The translations under genes were made by a program, and so were the position numbers. A model generated the notes under the pieces. That model was not told where the DNA came from. It did no database searches and saw only the letters and a list, made by a program, of their open reading frames with translations. DNA of 64,000 nt from assembly GCA_963759875.1 (NCBI GenBank), contig CAVXBB010000015.1, positions 992,001 through 1,056,000 on the forward strand, read 5' to 3'. The first letter of the stretch is position 1. Every line of letters begins with the position of its first letter. This document shows positions 38,621 to 47,960 of the stretch, piece after piece. The stretch comes from JAFAGX01 sp963759875. Its GTDB lineage: Bacteria; Acidobacteriota; Terriglobia; Terriglobales; Acidobacteriaceae.

Positions 38621-40101
38621 TTCTCTTCTTTTTCCACTGCCCATAATTCCAGGTCGACGGTGCTTCTTGGTTTCGTGACCAGAGTCAGATTGACCTTGCC
38701 ATCATAAGGACGGACGCGCACTCCAAGCACCGCACCGCTCCTACTGAGGTTTAATGCGCGCGCGAGGCGCAGCAGCAAGCTTGCTTTCGGCACATGTTCC
38801 TGGTCGGCGCTGGGTAGCGCTTTGATTGCACTATCTCCGGCGGTCGGCCGTGACTTCCCCAGATAACGAGCTATGGCGGCGATGATTCTCCGTTGCTCCG
38901 GCGTGTAGCCGAGTATTTCCGAATGCGAGATGATGTAATAGGCGTGCCGATGCCGGCCGTTGCGGTTTACGAAGTCTCCCACCTCGTAGAGCATGGCCGC
39001 AGCCGAGAGCCACTCCGAATATTCCTGTGGCAACCCGTGAACCGATCGCAGCGCTGAAAACAACTGCATAGCCGAATCACGCACCTTCATTGCGTGGTCG
39101 TTATCCACCCCATAATGTTGAGCTGCATTCTGCAGTGAGTCCCATCGCTCAGACTCGATCTGTCTCCCGGATCGCGTGCTGTGGTCGTATTCGGCCGCCA
39201 TTTGCGCCAGCAGGCCATCGCGCAATCCCAGCGGAGAATAGCGGAAACCAAGTAGTTGGCAGCGCTCCAGGAGTGCAGCATAAACGGCCGCACCGGCCAC
39301 AATAATTTCTGCGCGCCTCGGACCCACTCCCGAGAGCTTTCTGCGTCCTTCCAGCGGCAAACGAGCGAGCAGTTTCGCAATACGTTGCATCTGAGCACGG
39401 GAAACGGAATTCGCCCGTGCATTCCCGGTTTTGTAAAGACCGTGGCCGATGGCGACCAACGATTCCGCAGTGCCGGAAGTCGCAATCACAACTTTGGGGT
39501 GAGCCCGCTTAATCCGGTCGACGGTGCGATCAATTTCGCGATGGATGAATCCGCTCATCTGCCGTAGTTCAGATTTTCGAGGTGGATCATGGTGGAGAAA
39601 TTCATTGGTCAGCCGCACCGCGCCGAGAGGCAAACTGATGGTGCTGCGGATGTGGCCTCCGCCTGAGATGGTAAGTTCGCAGCTTCCACCACCCACGTCC
39701 ACCATCAACACAGGGGAAGAGTTCACCCGCCACGCGGAGATCAAGCCCAGGTGAATCAGGCGCGCCTCTTCCAGGCCAGAGATGATTTCCACGTTCCATC
39801 CGGTTGCGGAGCGCACCCATTCCATGAAGGCTTGCGAGTTTCGCGCATCGCGCAACGCGCTGGTGGCGACGACGCGGACGGCATCGGCGCCGATTTTCTG
39901 CACTGCGCGGTGAAAGCGCCGCAAAACTTTCACCGTGTTGGCAATGGCGTCAGGGGAAAGAAATCCCTCGCGAAATACCGACTCGCCCAAGCGGGTCACT
40001 TCGCGGTCTTCAAAAATTTCCACCAGCCGGTGCCGACTGAGCCGGGAAATTTTCAACCGCACCGAGTTCGATCCGATATCGACAGCCGCAAGGGTCGGCA
40101 T
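38569..40101 (-). CDS. ppx: Ppx/GppA exopolyphosphatase with C-terminal HD domain
   Basis: The 510-residue protein starts AAVDIGSNSVRLKI, the phosphate-1 motif of the ASKHA fold, with VVATSALRDARN, MVDVGGGSCELTISGGG and an ATSGTAESLVAIG stretch. Residues 320-500 form an HD-like helical domain (WLSAAAMLYEVGDFVNRNGR, HRHAYYIISHSE), as in E. coli Ppx. It releases phosphate from polyphosphate chains or pppGpp. It follows the CHAD gene by 63 bases on the minus strand and overlaps sixA at its 3' end. Confidence 0.93.
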   Translation of the reverse strand: MPTLAAVDIGSNSVRLKISRLSRHRLVEIFEDREVTRLGESVFREGFLSPDAIANTVKVLRRFHRAVQKIGADAVRVVATSALRDARNSQAFMEWVRSATGWNVEIISGLEEARLIHLGLISAWRVNSSPVLMVDVGGGSCELTISGGGHIRSTISLPLGAVRLTNEFLHHDPPRKSELRQMSGFIHREIDRTVDRIKRAHPKVVIATSGTAESLVAIGHGLYKTGNARANSVSRAQMQRIAKLLARLPLEGRRKLSGVGPRRAEIIVAGAAVYAALLERCQLLGFRYSPLGLRDGLLAQMAAEYDHSTRSGRQIESERWDSLQNAAQHYGVDNDHAMKVRDSAMQLFSALRSVHGLPQEYSEWLSAAAMLYEVGDFVNRNGRHRHAYYIISHSEILGYTPEQRRIIAAIARYLGKSRPTAGDSAIKALPSADQEHVPKASLLLRLARALNLSRSGAVLGVRVRPYDGKVNLTLVTKPRSTVDLELWAVEKEENYFRELFGRELSAAAAA

Positions 40102-40164
40102 GGCGGACAGGGTAGTGTAACGCCGAGGGAAGTTGCCCGGAAATAATGAAACAGCCCTGGAGCG

Positions 40165-41001
40165 TTATGCTGCGACGGTTTGTGCAGCGGCTTTGGCGGG
40201 TTCTTTGCCAGGTCGAGGCGTCCGGGCAGGAGCAGTCCACGCGGAACGCAGCTCTCCGACCGCATCCGTACTTTGACGGAACTTGGCCTGAGTCACGTTA
40301 CGCAGCATGGCAACCAGCGCGGAATCGCGAACGCTGCCGACGAGTTTCTCTGCTTTCTCAGTGAGTTTGAGCCAATCGTGCCAGTCCCCAATGACATCCT
40401 GTACGTGTTTAAGTTGTTCAACTACGCGCTTGGCCTCAGGATCGTCACCAGCCAGCTCGGCAACATAGCGTGCGCGTTTGCCGATGATGCGGTATTGGTG
40501 CAGCATCGTTTCCGTTATCGCGGTATTCTCGCGCCCTAATGCCCGGAGCTTGGATAACGTGAGTGCCAGCGGATCAGTATTGGAAGGAATTTCCAGCTCT
40601 CGCCGGGCGCGTTTCAGCCGCTTCCGAATCTCCGCTGTCGTCTCGCGATCGAAAGCTTTTGCCAGCTTCTTCTCGCGCTTGGCTCGTTCGTTGACCAGCG
40701 CATCCATGATCTGCGACTTGTGTCCGTTGGCTTGCGGAAACTTCAGCGCCCGCAAAGCCGCGATCTGCACGTCAAGATCACGCACCCGCCCCGCTTTTTT
40801 CCGTAAGCGCGAAAGCAGCGCAAGCAGTTTCTCGTCATTGCCATGCAGGTGTGGGGCTACTTCGCTCAATAAAGCTTCTACCCGGCGGCTGTTAGTGCGG
40901 AATTTGTGCACGCGGTCTGGCTCGGGCTTTTGCGCGAGCTTGGCCAGTTCGCCATCCAATCTCTGAAATGTGAGGCGACTACGCTTTAAGTCAAAAGCCA
41001 T
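40165..41001 (-). CDS. CHAD domain protein
   Basis: The 278-residue product is helical with many conserved basic residues: VHKFRTNSRRVEALL, LRKKAGRVRDLDVQIAALRA, YRIIGKRARYVAEL and VIGDWHDWLKL. This is the CHAD pattern (conserved histidine alpha-helical domain), which binds polyphosphate and targets proteins to granules in other bacteria. The C-terminus is Ala/Pro/Thr-rich. It lies upstream of ppx on the same strand and divergent from pstC, consistent with the polyphosphate theme. Confidence 0.92.
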   Translation of the reverse strand: MAFDLKRSRLTFQRLDGELAKLAQKPEPDRVHKFRTNSRRVEALLSEVAPHLHGNDEKLLALLSRLRKKAGRVRDLDVQIAALRALKFPQANGHKSQIMDALVNERAKREKKLAKAFDRETTAEIRKRLKRARRELEIPSNTDPLALTLSKLRALGRENTAITETMLHQYRIIGKRARYVAELAGDDPEAKRVVEQLKHVQDVIGDWHDWLKLTEKAEKLVGSVRDSALVAMLRNVTQAKFRQSTDAVGELRSAWTAPARTPRPGKEPAKAAAQTVAA

Positions 41002-41087
41002 AGCAGGTGAGGTACAACAACCTACAAGGAAATTTCACTTGATGCAAATCGAAAATCTGCCAGTGATCATTGTTGAGTGCCAGGACG

Positions 41088-41128
41088 CCAGGCAAGCGGT
41101 ACTGTCCTTAGGACAGTACCAGGCAAGC
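41088..41128. repeat. Perfect palindrome flanked by 10-base direct repeats
   Basis: GGTACTGTCC (41098) and GGACAGTACC (41111) are a 10-base perfect inverted repeat with a TTA spacer. CCAGGCAAGC occurs at 41088-41097 and 41119-41128 on either side. The arrangement resembles a short insertion with target duplication or a REP-type unit. It sits 3 bases upstream of the Pho box for pstC. Confidence 0.6.
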
Positions 41129-41130
41129 AT

Positions 41131-41152
41131 TTTAACACTCCTTTAACACGAG
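41131..41152 (+). promoter_or_regulatory. Candidate Pho box between the CHAD gene and pstC
   Basis: TTTAACA at 41131 and 41142 repeats with an 11-base period, the same spacing and half-site core (TAACA) as before pstS. It could act on pstC and, divergently, on the CHAD-ppx pair. It is only 18 bases from the annotated pstC ATG, so the true pstC start may lie further downstream. Confidence 0.58.
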
Positions 41153-41170
41153 TCTGCTACGGTCGAAAAG

Positions 41171-42210
41171 ATGGCCAATCAAGCATTGGGAGCGCCACGC
41201 TTGCCTGGACCGGAACCTGTTGCACAGTCAGAGGTTATCGCCGGTGCACAAAGCCACTCCGAGCCTCTGATCAAGGCCGGCAGTGGGCGCCTGAGCGACG
41301 GGATTTTTCGTCTCGCAATGCTTGCTTGTGGCGTCTGCGTGCTTGGCCTGGTAGGCCTGATTATTTATGAGTTGATGAGCAAGTCAACTCTTTCCTGGCA
41401 TGCCTTCGGCTGGAACTTTTTCTTCCGCAGCGAATGGGATCCGGTTAACGAGCAGTTCGGCGCCTGCCTTCGTCTACGGCACGCTGGTTTCCTCGCTGGT
41501 GGGTCTCGTTATGGCGGTTCCACTCGCCGTAGGTGTCGCCGTATTCATCACCGAGATGTCGCCCTACGCTGGTTGAAAGGTCCGCTGGCCTTTACCACGG
41601 AATTGCTGGCGGCAATTCCCAGCGTGATTTACGGGTTATGGGCGATTTTTGTGCTGGTGCCGCATCCTGCGCGAAGTATATCGAACCGTTTCTGCGCCAG
41701 ATACTTCGGTTGGACGGGATTGTTTGAAGGGCCTGCCTTACGGCATCGGCATGCTGGCCGCAGGAATTATTCTGGCGATCATGGTAGTGCCGATTATTTC
41801 CTCGATCACGCGCGAGGTAATGACCGCCGTGCCACAGCAGCAGAGAGAAGCTGTGCTGGCGCTGGGCGCTACCCGCTGGGAGATGATCCGCACCGGCGTG
41901 CTGCGAAATGCCCGCGCCGGAATTCTCGGGCGGCATCATTTGGGTCTGGGCCGTGCCCTCGGCGAAACCATGGCCGTCACCATGGTGATCGGCAATCGCC
42001 CCGAAATCGCGCGTCCCTGTTTGCGCCCGGATACACCATGGCCAGCGTGATCGCCAACGAGTTCAGCGAGGCCACGGGCGACACTCTATCTGAGTGCGCT
42101 GGTCGAGATCGGGCTGGCGCTGTTTCATCGTGACCATCATCGTCAACATTCTGGCGCAGGTTCTGGTTTGGACGGTTACGCGCGGCACGCCTGCGAGAGG
42201 CAATGCCTGA
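41171..42210 (+). CDS. pstC: Phosphate ABC transporter permease PstC (frames broken)
   Basis: The opening frame gives a soluble 40-residue N-terminus and the first helix (LACGVCVLGLVGLIIYELMS). Family residues then continue in different frames: VPLAVGVAVFITEMSP (from 41472), FTTELLAAIPSVIYGLWAIF, EPFLRQILR, GIGMLAAGIILAIMVVP, LGATRWEMIRTG, LGRALGETMAVTMVIGNRPE, and APGYTMASVIANEFSEATGD. I count roughly nine single- or two-base changes between 41463 and 42125. The end ARGNA-stop at 42210 overlaps pstA as expected. Because each piece is conserved, sequence error is likelier than gene decay. It forms the inner-membrane channel with PstA. Confidence 0.8.
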
Positions 42211-43101
42211 GACTCTGATCGCTTCCCGCCAATTTTGCTGCTGCGCCCATCAGCCTCTGGCGGCGCGGCCTAGAATTCGCTGGCCACGCGTGGCGGCTGC
42301 CGGCGCCGTGAGTCCTGGTTCTGCTTCCGCTGGGCGCGGTCTTCGGCTACCTCGTTTACAAGGGCATCGGTTCGATCAACTGGGCGTTCCTGACTCAGAC
42401 CCCAAAACCGCCGTTGGTGAATCCGGCGGAGGCATGGCCAATGCCATTGCCGGTTCTGCCTCATTCTTGCTGATTGCCAGCTGCATGGGCGTCCCGATTG
42501 GGAATCGGCGCCGGAATTTATCTGGCGGAATACGGCGCGGCAACCGTTTCGGAAACGTGATCCGCTTCACCGCCGACGTTCTCAATGGCGTGCCTTCGAT
42601 CGTCGTCGGTATCGTGGCCTACGGCATCGTGGTTCTCTCCCAGGGACATTTTTCGGCCTTGGCCGGCGGAGTCGCGCTGGCCATCATGATGATTCCCACC
42701 ATCACTCGCACCACCGAAGAGATGCTGCTGCTGGTGCCGCAGACATATGCGCGAGGCAGCTTACGGACTGGGCGTTTCCCGCTGGCGCACGACTCTTTCG
42801 ATTACCCTGCGCACCGCCACCTCCGGCGTGATTACCGGTGTTATGCTGGCATTTGCCCGGGTCGCGGGAGAGACCGCGCCTCTGCTGTTCACGGCATTTC
42901 GGCAACCAGTACTGGAACTGGAACGTTAACCAGCCCACGGCCGCGCTGTCGTTGCAGATTTTTACTTATGCCATTTCGCCCTTCGATGAGTGGCACCGCC
43001 AGGCGTGGGCGGGCGCGTTGATTTTGATCGTCTTGATTGTGCTTGCGGTGAGTGCCGTGCGCATCGCCGCTGGTCGCGGCATGCTCAAGGGAGAGAACTG
43101 A
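42203..43101 (+). CDS. pstA: Phosphate ABC transporter permease PstA (frames broken)
   Basis: The ATG overlaps the pstC stop. Family segments occur in shifting frames: an YLVYKGIGSINWAFLTQTP stretch, GGGMANAIAGSASFLLIASC, NVIRFTADVLNGVPSIVVGI, LAIMMIPTITRTTEEMLLLV, REAAYGLGVSRWRTTLSITL, FARVAGETAPLL, and a last piece with LSLQIFTYAISPFDEW and final helix. Several one-base indels (near 42310-42400, 42500-42560, 42750, 42900) are needed to join them. Function is as PstA, the second half of the permease. The last codon is 4 bases before pstB. Confidence 0.8.
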
Positions 43102-43105
43102 AGCT

Positions 43106-43866
43106 ATGGGTGTTGGCATACAAGTCGAAAAGCTGAATGCGTGGTTCGGCAAAACCCAGGCGCTCTATGACATCAGCATGGAGGTGGCAGCAAACCATGC
43201 CACCGCCATGATCGGACCGTCGGGATGCGGCAAGTCCACTTTCGTGCGTTGCCTGAACCGCATGCACGAGACCATCCCCGAAGCCCGCGCCACCGGCCGG
43301 GTGCGCATCGGCGAGATGGAGGTGTACAACGGAACCTCGGCGGTGCAGATCCGCCGCCGCATCGGCATGGTCTTTCAGAAGCCGAATCCGTTTCCCACCA
43401 TGTCGATCTATGACAACGTTGCGGCCGGACTGAAGCTCAACGGATTTCACGACCGCAACCGGCTGGACGAAATCGTCGAGCGTTCGCTGAAGCTCTCGGC
43501 TCTTTGGGACGAGGTGAAGGACACGCTGCGCAAGAAGTCGGGCGCCAGCCTTTCCGGCGGCCAGCAGCAGCGCCTCTGTATCGCCCGCGCCATCTGGCCG
43601 TCGAGCCTCAGGTGCTGCTCATGGACGAGCCCTGCTCCGCCCTCGATCCGATTTCCACCGGCAAGATCGAAGAACTGATCTTTCAGCTCAAAGAAAAGTT
43701 TACCATCGTGATTGTGACGCACAATATGCAGCAGGCGTCCCGCGTGGCCGAGTTCACCGGCTTCTTCCTGCTGGGCAAGCTGATCGAATTCGACAAGACC
43801 GAAAAGATATTTACTACTCCCTCGGACAAGCGGACGGAGGACTACATCACAGGCAGGTTTGGATAA
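43106..43866 (+). CDS. pstB: Phosphate ABC transporter ATPase PstB (one frame break)
   Basis: From ATG 43106 the protein shows Walker A GPSGCGKST, RRRIGMVFQKPNPFPTMSIY, and the ABC signature LSGGQQQRLCIARA. A one-base indel near 43593 then shifts the frame; the other frame continues VEPQVLLMDEPCSALDP (Walker B), VIVTHNMQQASRV and DYITGRFG to the stop at 43866. The joined length, about 253 residues, is right for PstB. It hydrolyses ATP to drive phosphate import through PstCA. The TAA overlaps the phoU ATG by one base. Confidence 0.88.
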
Positions 43867-44565
43867 TGCGCACCCGATTTCAGCAAGGACTGGACGAGCT
43901 TCGGGCGCGTTTGCTTCGCATGGGCGGACTGGCCGAGCAGGCCGTCGACCGCGCCTGCCAGGCTTACATCGACCGCGATCTGACGCCGCTGCCATATGGT
44001 GCTCGAAGGCGAGACGCAAATCAACGATCGCCGAGCGCGAAATCGACGAACTGGCGTTCGATCTGCTCGCCATGCAGCAGCCCATGGCGGTCGACCTGCG
44101 CTTTATTCTCGCCGTTACCAAGATTAACTCCGACCTGGAGCGCGTAGGCGACCAGGCGGTGAACATCGCCGAACGGGTCATGGACCTGGTGGAACTGCCC
44201 AAGGCGGAGCTTCCCGGTGGATATCCCGCGCATGGCGGCGGCGGTTTCCGCCATGGTCCGCCGCGCCCTCGAGTCTTTCATCGAAGGCAAAGCCGAGCTG
44301 GCCCAGGCCGTCCTCGAAATGGACAACGTCGTCGATCGCATGAAGTGACGAGGCATTCATGACCCTGGTCAAAACCATGAACGAGCATCCGGATGTCACA
44401 CGTCAGGCGCTGGATGCGTTGCTCGTCGCGCGCAATCTGGAGCGCGTGGCGGACCACGCCACCAACATCGCGGAAGATGTAATCTTCTGGGTGCGAGGCG
44501 CCGATGTTCGTCACAACGCACAGACAGAAAATCTGCAAGAAACCCGCCGCGTCACCGGCGTATAA
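43866..44565 (+). CDS. phoU: Phosphate signalling protein PhoU (frames broken)
   Basis: The start MRTRFQQGLDELRARLLRMG is typical, and DRACQAYIDRDLT follows. After indels near 44000-44030 the frame changes to EREIDELAFDLLAMQQPMAV and FILAVTKINSDLERVGDQAV, a PhoU E/DxxxD metal motif region. Further indels near 44215 and 44345 are needed before MVRRALESFIEGKAELAQAV and finally RNLERVADHATNIAEDVIFW, the second PhoU repeat. The joined length (about 233) fits. PhoU restrains PstSCAB and PhoR signalling when phosphate is plentiful. It ends 9 bases from the convergent methyltransferase. Confidence 0.83.
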
Positions 44566-44574
44566 GAGTCAGTT

Positions 44575-45252
44575 TCAACTCCCGTGCAGCTTGGTGCGGA
44601 AGACGAGTAAGTAGTCCACCCCATCCGCCTTTACAAAATCGTATTGCGCAATCAGCTGATAACCTGCTTTCGACATTTCGCTCGTAACCAGATCTTTGCC
44701 GACTCCGTGGTTTTCGCCGTTGCCATTGCGATCAATGATTCCGATTTTCGTGCCGGGCCGCAATGACGAGCGCAGGTTTTCGAACAAAACGAGGGGTTTT
44801 TCCACCTCGTGATAGGTCTTTAGCAATAACACCGCATTTACCGAGTCCGGTGGCAGCATCGGGTCATCGGGGTGGCTAAGAATTGTTTTCACATTCGAGA
44901 GGTGGGCTTCCTTGATCCGATGATCAATGTAGTGAATCGCTTCGGGATTAATGTCCACCGCGTACACGGTCCCAGAATCACCCACTCTCGCAGCTGCTCG
45001 CACCGTGAACCAACCAGATCCGGCCCCGATATCAGCCACGTTCTTGCCCGTCGTGATTCCCAGGATGTCCATCACGCGATCGATTTGCAGTCGTTCAGCG
45101 CGTCCGGGCGATTCGAAAATCGATAAATCGCCGGTATAGGGTTTACTGGTCTTTCGCGGTTCACTCTGCTGCGCAGGCGCCGGCGAACACGATGCTGCAA
45201 GGCCGAGCAGCAGCAGAAACACGGCCGTGCGGATGTGGCCAAGTTTCAACAT
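44575..45252 (-). CDS. Exported class I SAM-dependent methyltransferase-like protein
   Basis: I start at ATG 45252 (225 residues), where a signal sequence begins: AVFLLLLGLAASCS, with a possible lipobox (AASC) or a later signal-peptidase site at APAQQ. The mature part is a methyltransferase fold: NVADIGAGSGWFTVRAAARV, VYAVDINPEAI, and VLLLKTYHEVEKP. Such exported homologues are common in Acidobacteria and Planctomycetes, but SAM is not known to be present outside the cytoplasm, so the true cofactor is a question. It stands alone, convergent with phoU. Confidence 0.83.
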   Translation of the reverse strand: MLKLGHIRTAVFLLLLGLAASCSPAPAQQSEPRKTSKPYTGDLSIFESPGRAERLQIDRVMDILGITTGKNVADIGAGSGWFTVRAAARVGDSGTVYAVDINPEAIHYIDHRIKEAHLSNVKTILSHPDDPMLPPDSVNAVLLLKTYHEVEKPLVLFENLRSSLRPGTKIGIIDRNGNGENHGVGKDLVTSEMSKAGYQLIAQYDFVKADGVDYLLVFRTKLHGS

Positions 45253-45345
45253 TGAAACGCTCTTAGATTGACCTCGCGGCGACCGATTGGTTAGCATTCT
45301 CGTTACGCGGTAGCGAAAGACGCCCCACGAACTCATCCAGCCCGC

Positions 45346-46785
45346 TCACGCCACCGGCACGGTGAAGTAGAACACAGACCCGCGCGCGAGTTGGCTAGTG
45401 ACGCCGATTTCTCCGCCATGGGCTTCGACGATCGCTTTTGCAATCGCCAATCCCATGCCTGTTCCCTGTACCTGCATCCTCTGATTTCGTCCACGATAGA
45501 ATTTCTCAAAGATCAGGGACTGCTCGAAATCGTCAATTCCAGGTCCGCGATCCGCAACACTGATCATCGCCATACGGCCTTTGACTTCGCCTGTTATGTA
45601 GATCTGCGCATCGAGGGGTGAATACTTGGCCGCGTTCTCCAGGAGTTGAGCAACCACTTCAGAAATGCGATTCACATCAATTCGGACCTGTGGCAAGTTC
45701 TCCGGCAACTGAACCTCGACCGGATGTTTTCCCAGTATTGCCTTAGATTTCGCAACCGCGTCATCTACCGCCTCCCGCAATTGATGTTGTCCCAACCGCA
45801 ACTCCACTTTATGCGCTTCCAATTGCGCCATTTCGGCGGCCTCGCCTACCAGACGGTTGAGGCGGTCGCTTTCCTCATTAATCACTGTCAATAATTCCCG
45901 CCTTTGGGCGTCATCCAAAGCAGGATTGGAAAGCAGCGACGTAACGGAAGCCTTGATGCCAGTAAGTGGCGTTCGAAATTCGTGAGTCACCGAGTCAAGC
46001 AGCGCCGAGCGCAATTGTTCGCTCTCACGAGCGGCTTCGGCTTTGCTCAGCTTTTCAACCGCACCCGCGCGCTCGGTCGCGATGGCGATAAGGCTACTCA
46101 TCGATTCCAAAGTCTCGCGGGAAAGTTGAGCGCCCGAGAGACCCATGCTGCCAACCACCCGAACGCCCAATCGGAGTGGGATGAAAACGATGTGGCGTTC
46201 GGGATCGATCTGAGGCTCACCGCGCATCGCAACCAGGCGCAGATCGTGGCGATCCAAAGCGTCCCTGTCAATGCTGGATCGGTAAATGTCCGAACGGTTG
46301 GTCAACGAAATCGCGGCGGCTTGGACCCCGAACGACTCCACGATGTATCGCGGAATCGAGTTGAGAAGCTCGGCCATGTTTTCGCTGGAAAGCAGCAACT
46401 GGCTAAACTTGTACAGGCGCTCGGCCTCGCCTCTCCGCTCATTTGCGCTTTGTGCTTCACGGCCGGCGCGCTCCGCCAATTGACTGGCGATGACGGCGGC
46501 GACCAGAAATGCAAACAGCGCAACCCAGTTCTGCGGATCAGCAATCGTCAGTGTGCCGATCGGAGGAAGAAAATAGTAATTGAATGCGAGCGTGGCCAGC
46601 ACGGTCATGAATATTGCTGGCCACAAGCCCCAACGCGCAGAAATCACAAGCACAGCGATCACGAAAATGAGTGCCGCTATGGTGGGATTGGTCTGCACCA
46701 CAACGTGGCATGCGAACACGACAACCGCAACCACCGCCCCCGCTGCGAGGCATCGCAACGCGATTTTGATAATCGCTGGACTCAC
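45346..46785 (-). CDS. KdpD-C-terminal-like membrane histidine kinase (DUF4118-GAF-HisKA-HATPase)
   Basis: The start is taken at GTG 46785, since earlier starts would run into the divergent kdpD gene. The 479-residue product has four helices as in the KdpD DUF4118 region (IAALIFVIAVLVISARWGLW; FNYYFLPPIGTLTIADPQNW), a GAF domain, the H-box LDSVTHEFRTPLTGI with phospho-His, and N, G1 and G2 boxes (LLENAAKYSP, DRGPGID, GTGMGLAIAKAIVEAHGG). In KdpD these parts follow the KdpD/USP sensor; here they are a separate, divergently transcribed gene 55 bases from it. It probably phosphorylates the nearby KdpE. Confidence 0.88.
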   Translation of the reverse strand: MSPAIIKIALRCLAAGAVVAVVVFACHVVVQTNPTIAALIFVIAVLVISARWGLWPAIFMTVLATLAFNYYFLPPIGTLTIADPQNWVALFAFLVAAVIASQLAERAGREAQSANERRGEAERLYKFSQLLLSSENMAELLNSIPRYIVESFGVQAAAISLTNRSDIYRSSIDRDALDRHDLRLVAMRGEPQIDPERHIVFIPLRLGVRVVGSMGLSGAQLSRETLESMSSLIAIATERAGAVEKLSKAEAARESEQLRSALLDSVTHEFRTPLTGIKASVTSLLSNPALDDAQRRELLTVINEESDRLNRLVGEAAEMAQLEAHKVELRLGQHQLREAVDDAVAKSKAILGKHPVEVQLPENLPQVRIDVNRISEVVAQLLENAAKYSPLDAQIYITGEVKGRMAMISVADRGPGIDDFEQSLIFEKFYRGRNQRMQVQGTGMGLAIAKAIVEAHGGEIGVTSQLARGSVFYFTVPVA

Positions 46786-46840
46786 GCCGCGATTGTAGCT
46801 GAGATCGACATTTCTGGTCTTCTCGACGAAAATAGCGGCG

Positions 46841-47960
46841 ATGCCTAAAACGCCCGAGCAATGGCTGGAAGAAACTGTGCCCAGCAACAGAGGCGGCGCA
46901 TTCAAGCTGTTCCTCGGCTACGCGCCCGGTGTGGGTAAGACATTTACCATGCTGAGCGAAGCCATTCGTCGGCATTCTCGGGGCGAAGATGTGGTCATCG
47001 GAGTAGTTGAATCCCATGGCCGCAAGGCCGACCGCAGAACTCGCGGAGCAGCTGGAAGCCGTTCCCCGAAAAAAGTTGATGTACAAAGGGACACTTTTTG
47101 AAGAAATGGACGTAGACGCCATTCTGGCGCGTCATCCGCGAGTGGTGCTCGTCGATGAGTTGGCCCACACCAACGTTGAAGGAAGCAAGCATCCCAAGCG
47201 ATATCAGGATGTGCTCGAGATTCTTGATGCCGGCATTGATGTTCTTTCGACAATGAACATCCAGCACCTGGAAAGTGTCACTCCTACGGTGCAGAGCCTG
47301 ACCGGCATCACCGTACGTGAAACTGTTCCCGACTGGGTCCTCAAACGAGTCGACGAAGTCGTGATGTCGGACCTTACTCCTGAGGCGCTGCAAAACCGTA
47401 TGCGGCGCGGCGACATCTATCCTCTCGATCGAGTCGGGCGAGCGCTGGACAATTTTTTTCGCCCGGGCAATTTAATTGCCTTGAGGGAATTGGCACTGCG
47501 CCAGGTTGCACAAGCCGTTGATCGTAGTCTGGAGTCCTACCGCGAAAAAGAGGAGAGCACCGAAGCCGTCCAGGTTCGTGAGCGGATCGGGGTTGCCATC
47601 AGTTCCAATCCCGCCGCTCAATATCTGATCGCCCGCGGCGCTCGCATGGCCCAGGCACTCGATGGCGAACTCATTGTCATTTACGTCGACATGGGTCAGG
47701 ATACGAGCGAGAAGAACCAGAAAACGCTGGCAGCCAACCTCCAATTTGCGGAAAATGTCGGGGCGCAGATCGAGAAAGTGAAAGCCAAGACTGTCGCCGA
47801 AGCGGTTGCCAATCTGGTACGCGAGAAACACATTACACATATGGTCTTCGGGCGCTCGGCCACAACCGGCATCAAGAGATATTTTTATCTGTCCGCCATT
47901 CACAAATTTCTGCGTGACGCACCCCCAGTAGACGTTCACATCGTTACCCAGGAACGTTAG
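46841..47960 (+). CDS. kdpD: KdpD N-terminal sensor (KdpD and USP domains only), with a frameshift
   Basis: The N-terminal KdpD domain has Walker A GYAPGVGKT and, after the break, the Walker B-like VVLVDELAHTNVEG. A one-base insertion near 47026 (aaggCcgacc) shifts the frame; removing it gives GRKATAELAEQLEAVPRKKL in line with the family. Residues 250-370 form the USP domain (RIGVAISSNPAAQYLIARGA). The gene stops there, with no transmembrane or kinase part, about 372 residues in all. Full KdpD is near 900. The missing half is encoded on the opposite strand next door. It should sense potassium, ATP or c-di-AMP for KdpE. Confidence 0.87.

Noticed and set aside
41463..44345. Programmed frameshifting in the pst genes
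   Set aside because: Breaks are many, differ in sign and lack slippery heptamers with downstream structure; sequence error or mutation explains them better.
45904..46848. Long open frame antisense to the KdpD-like kinase
   Set aside because: No recognisable domain, and it would cover both the kinase and the start of kdpD.
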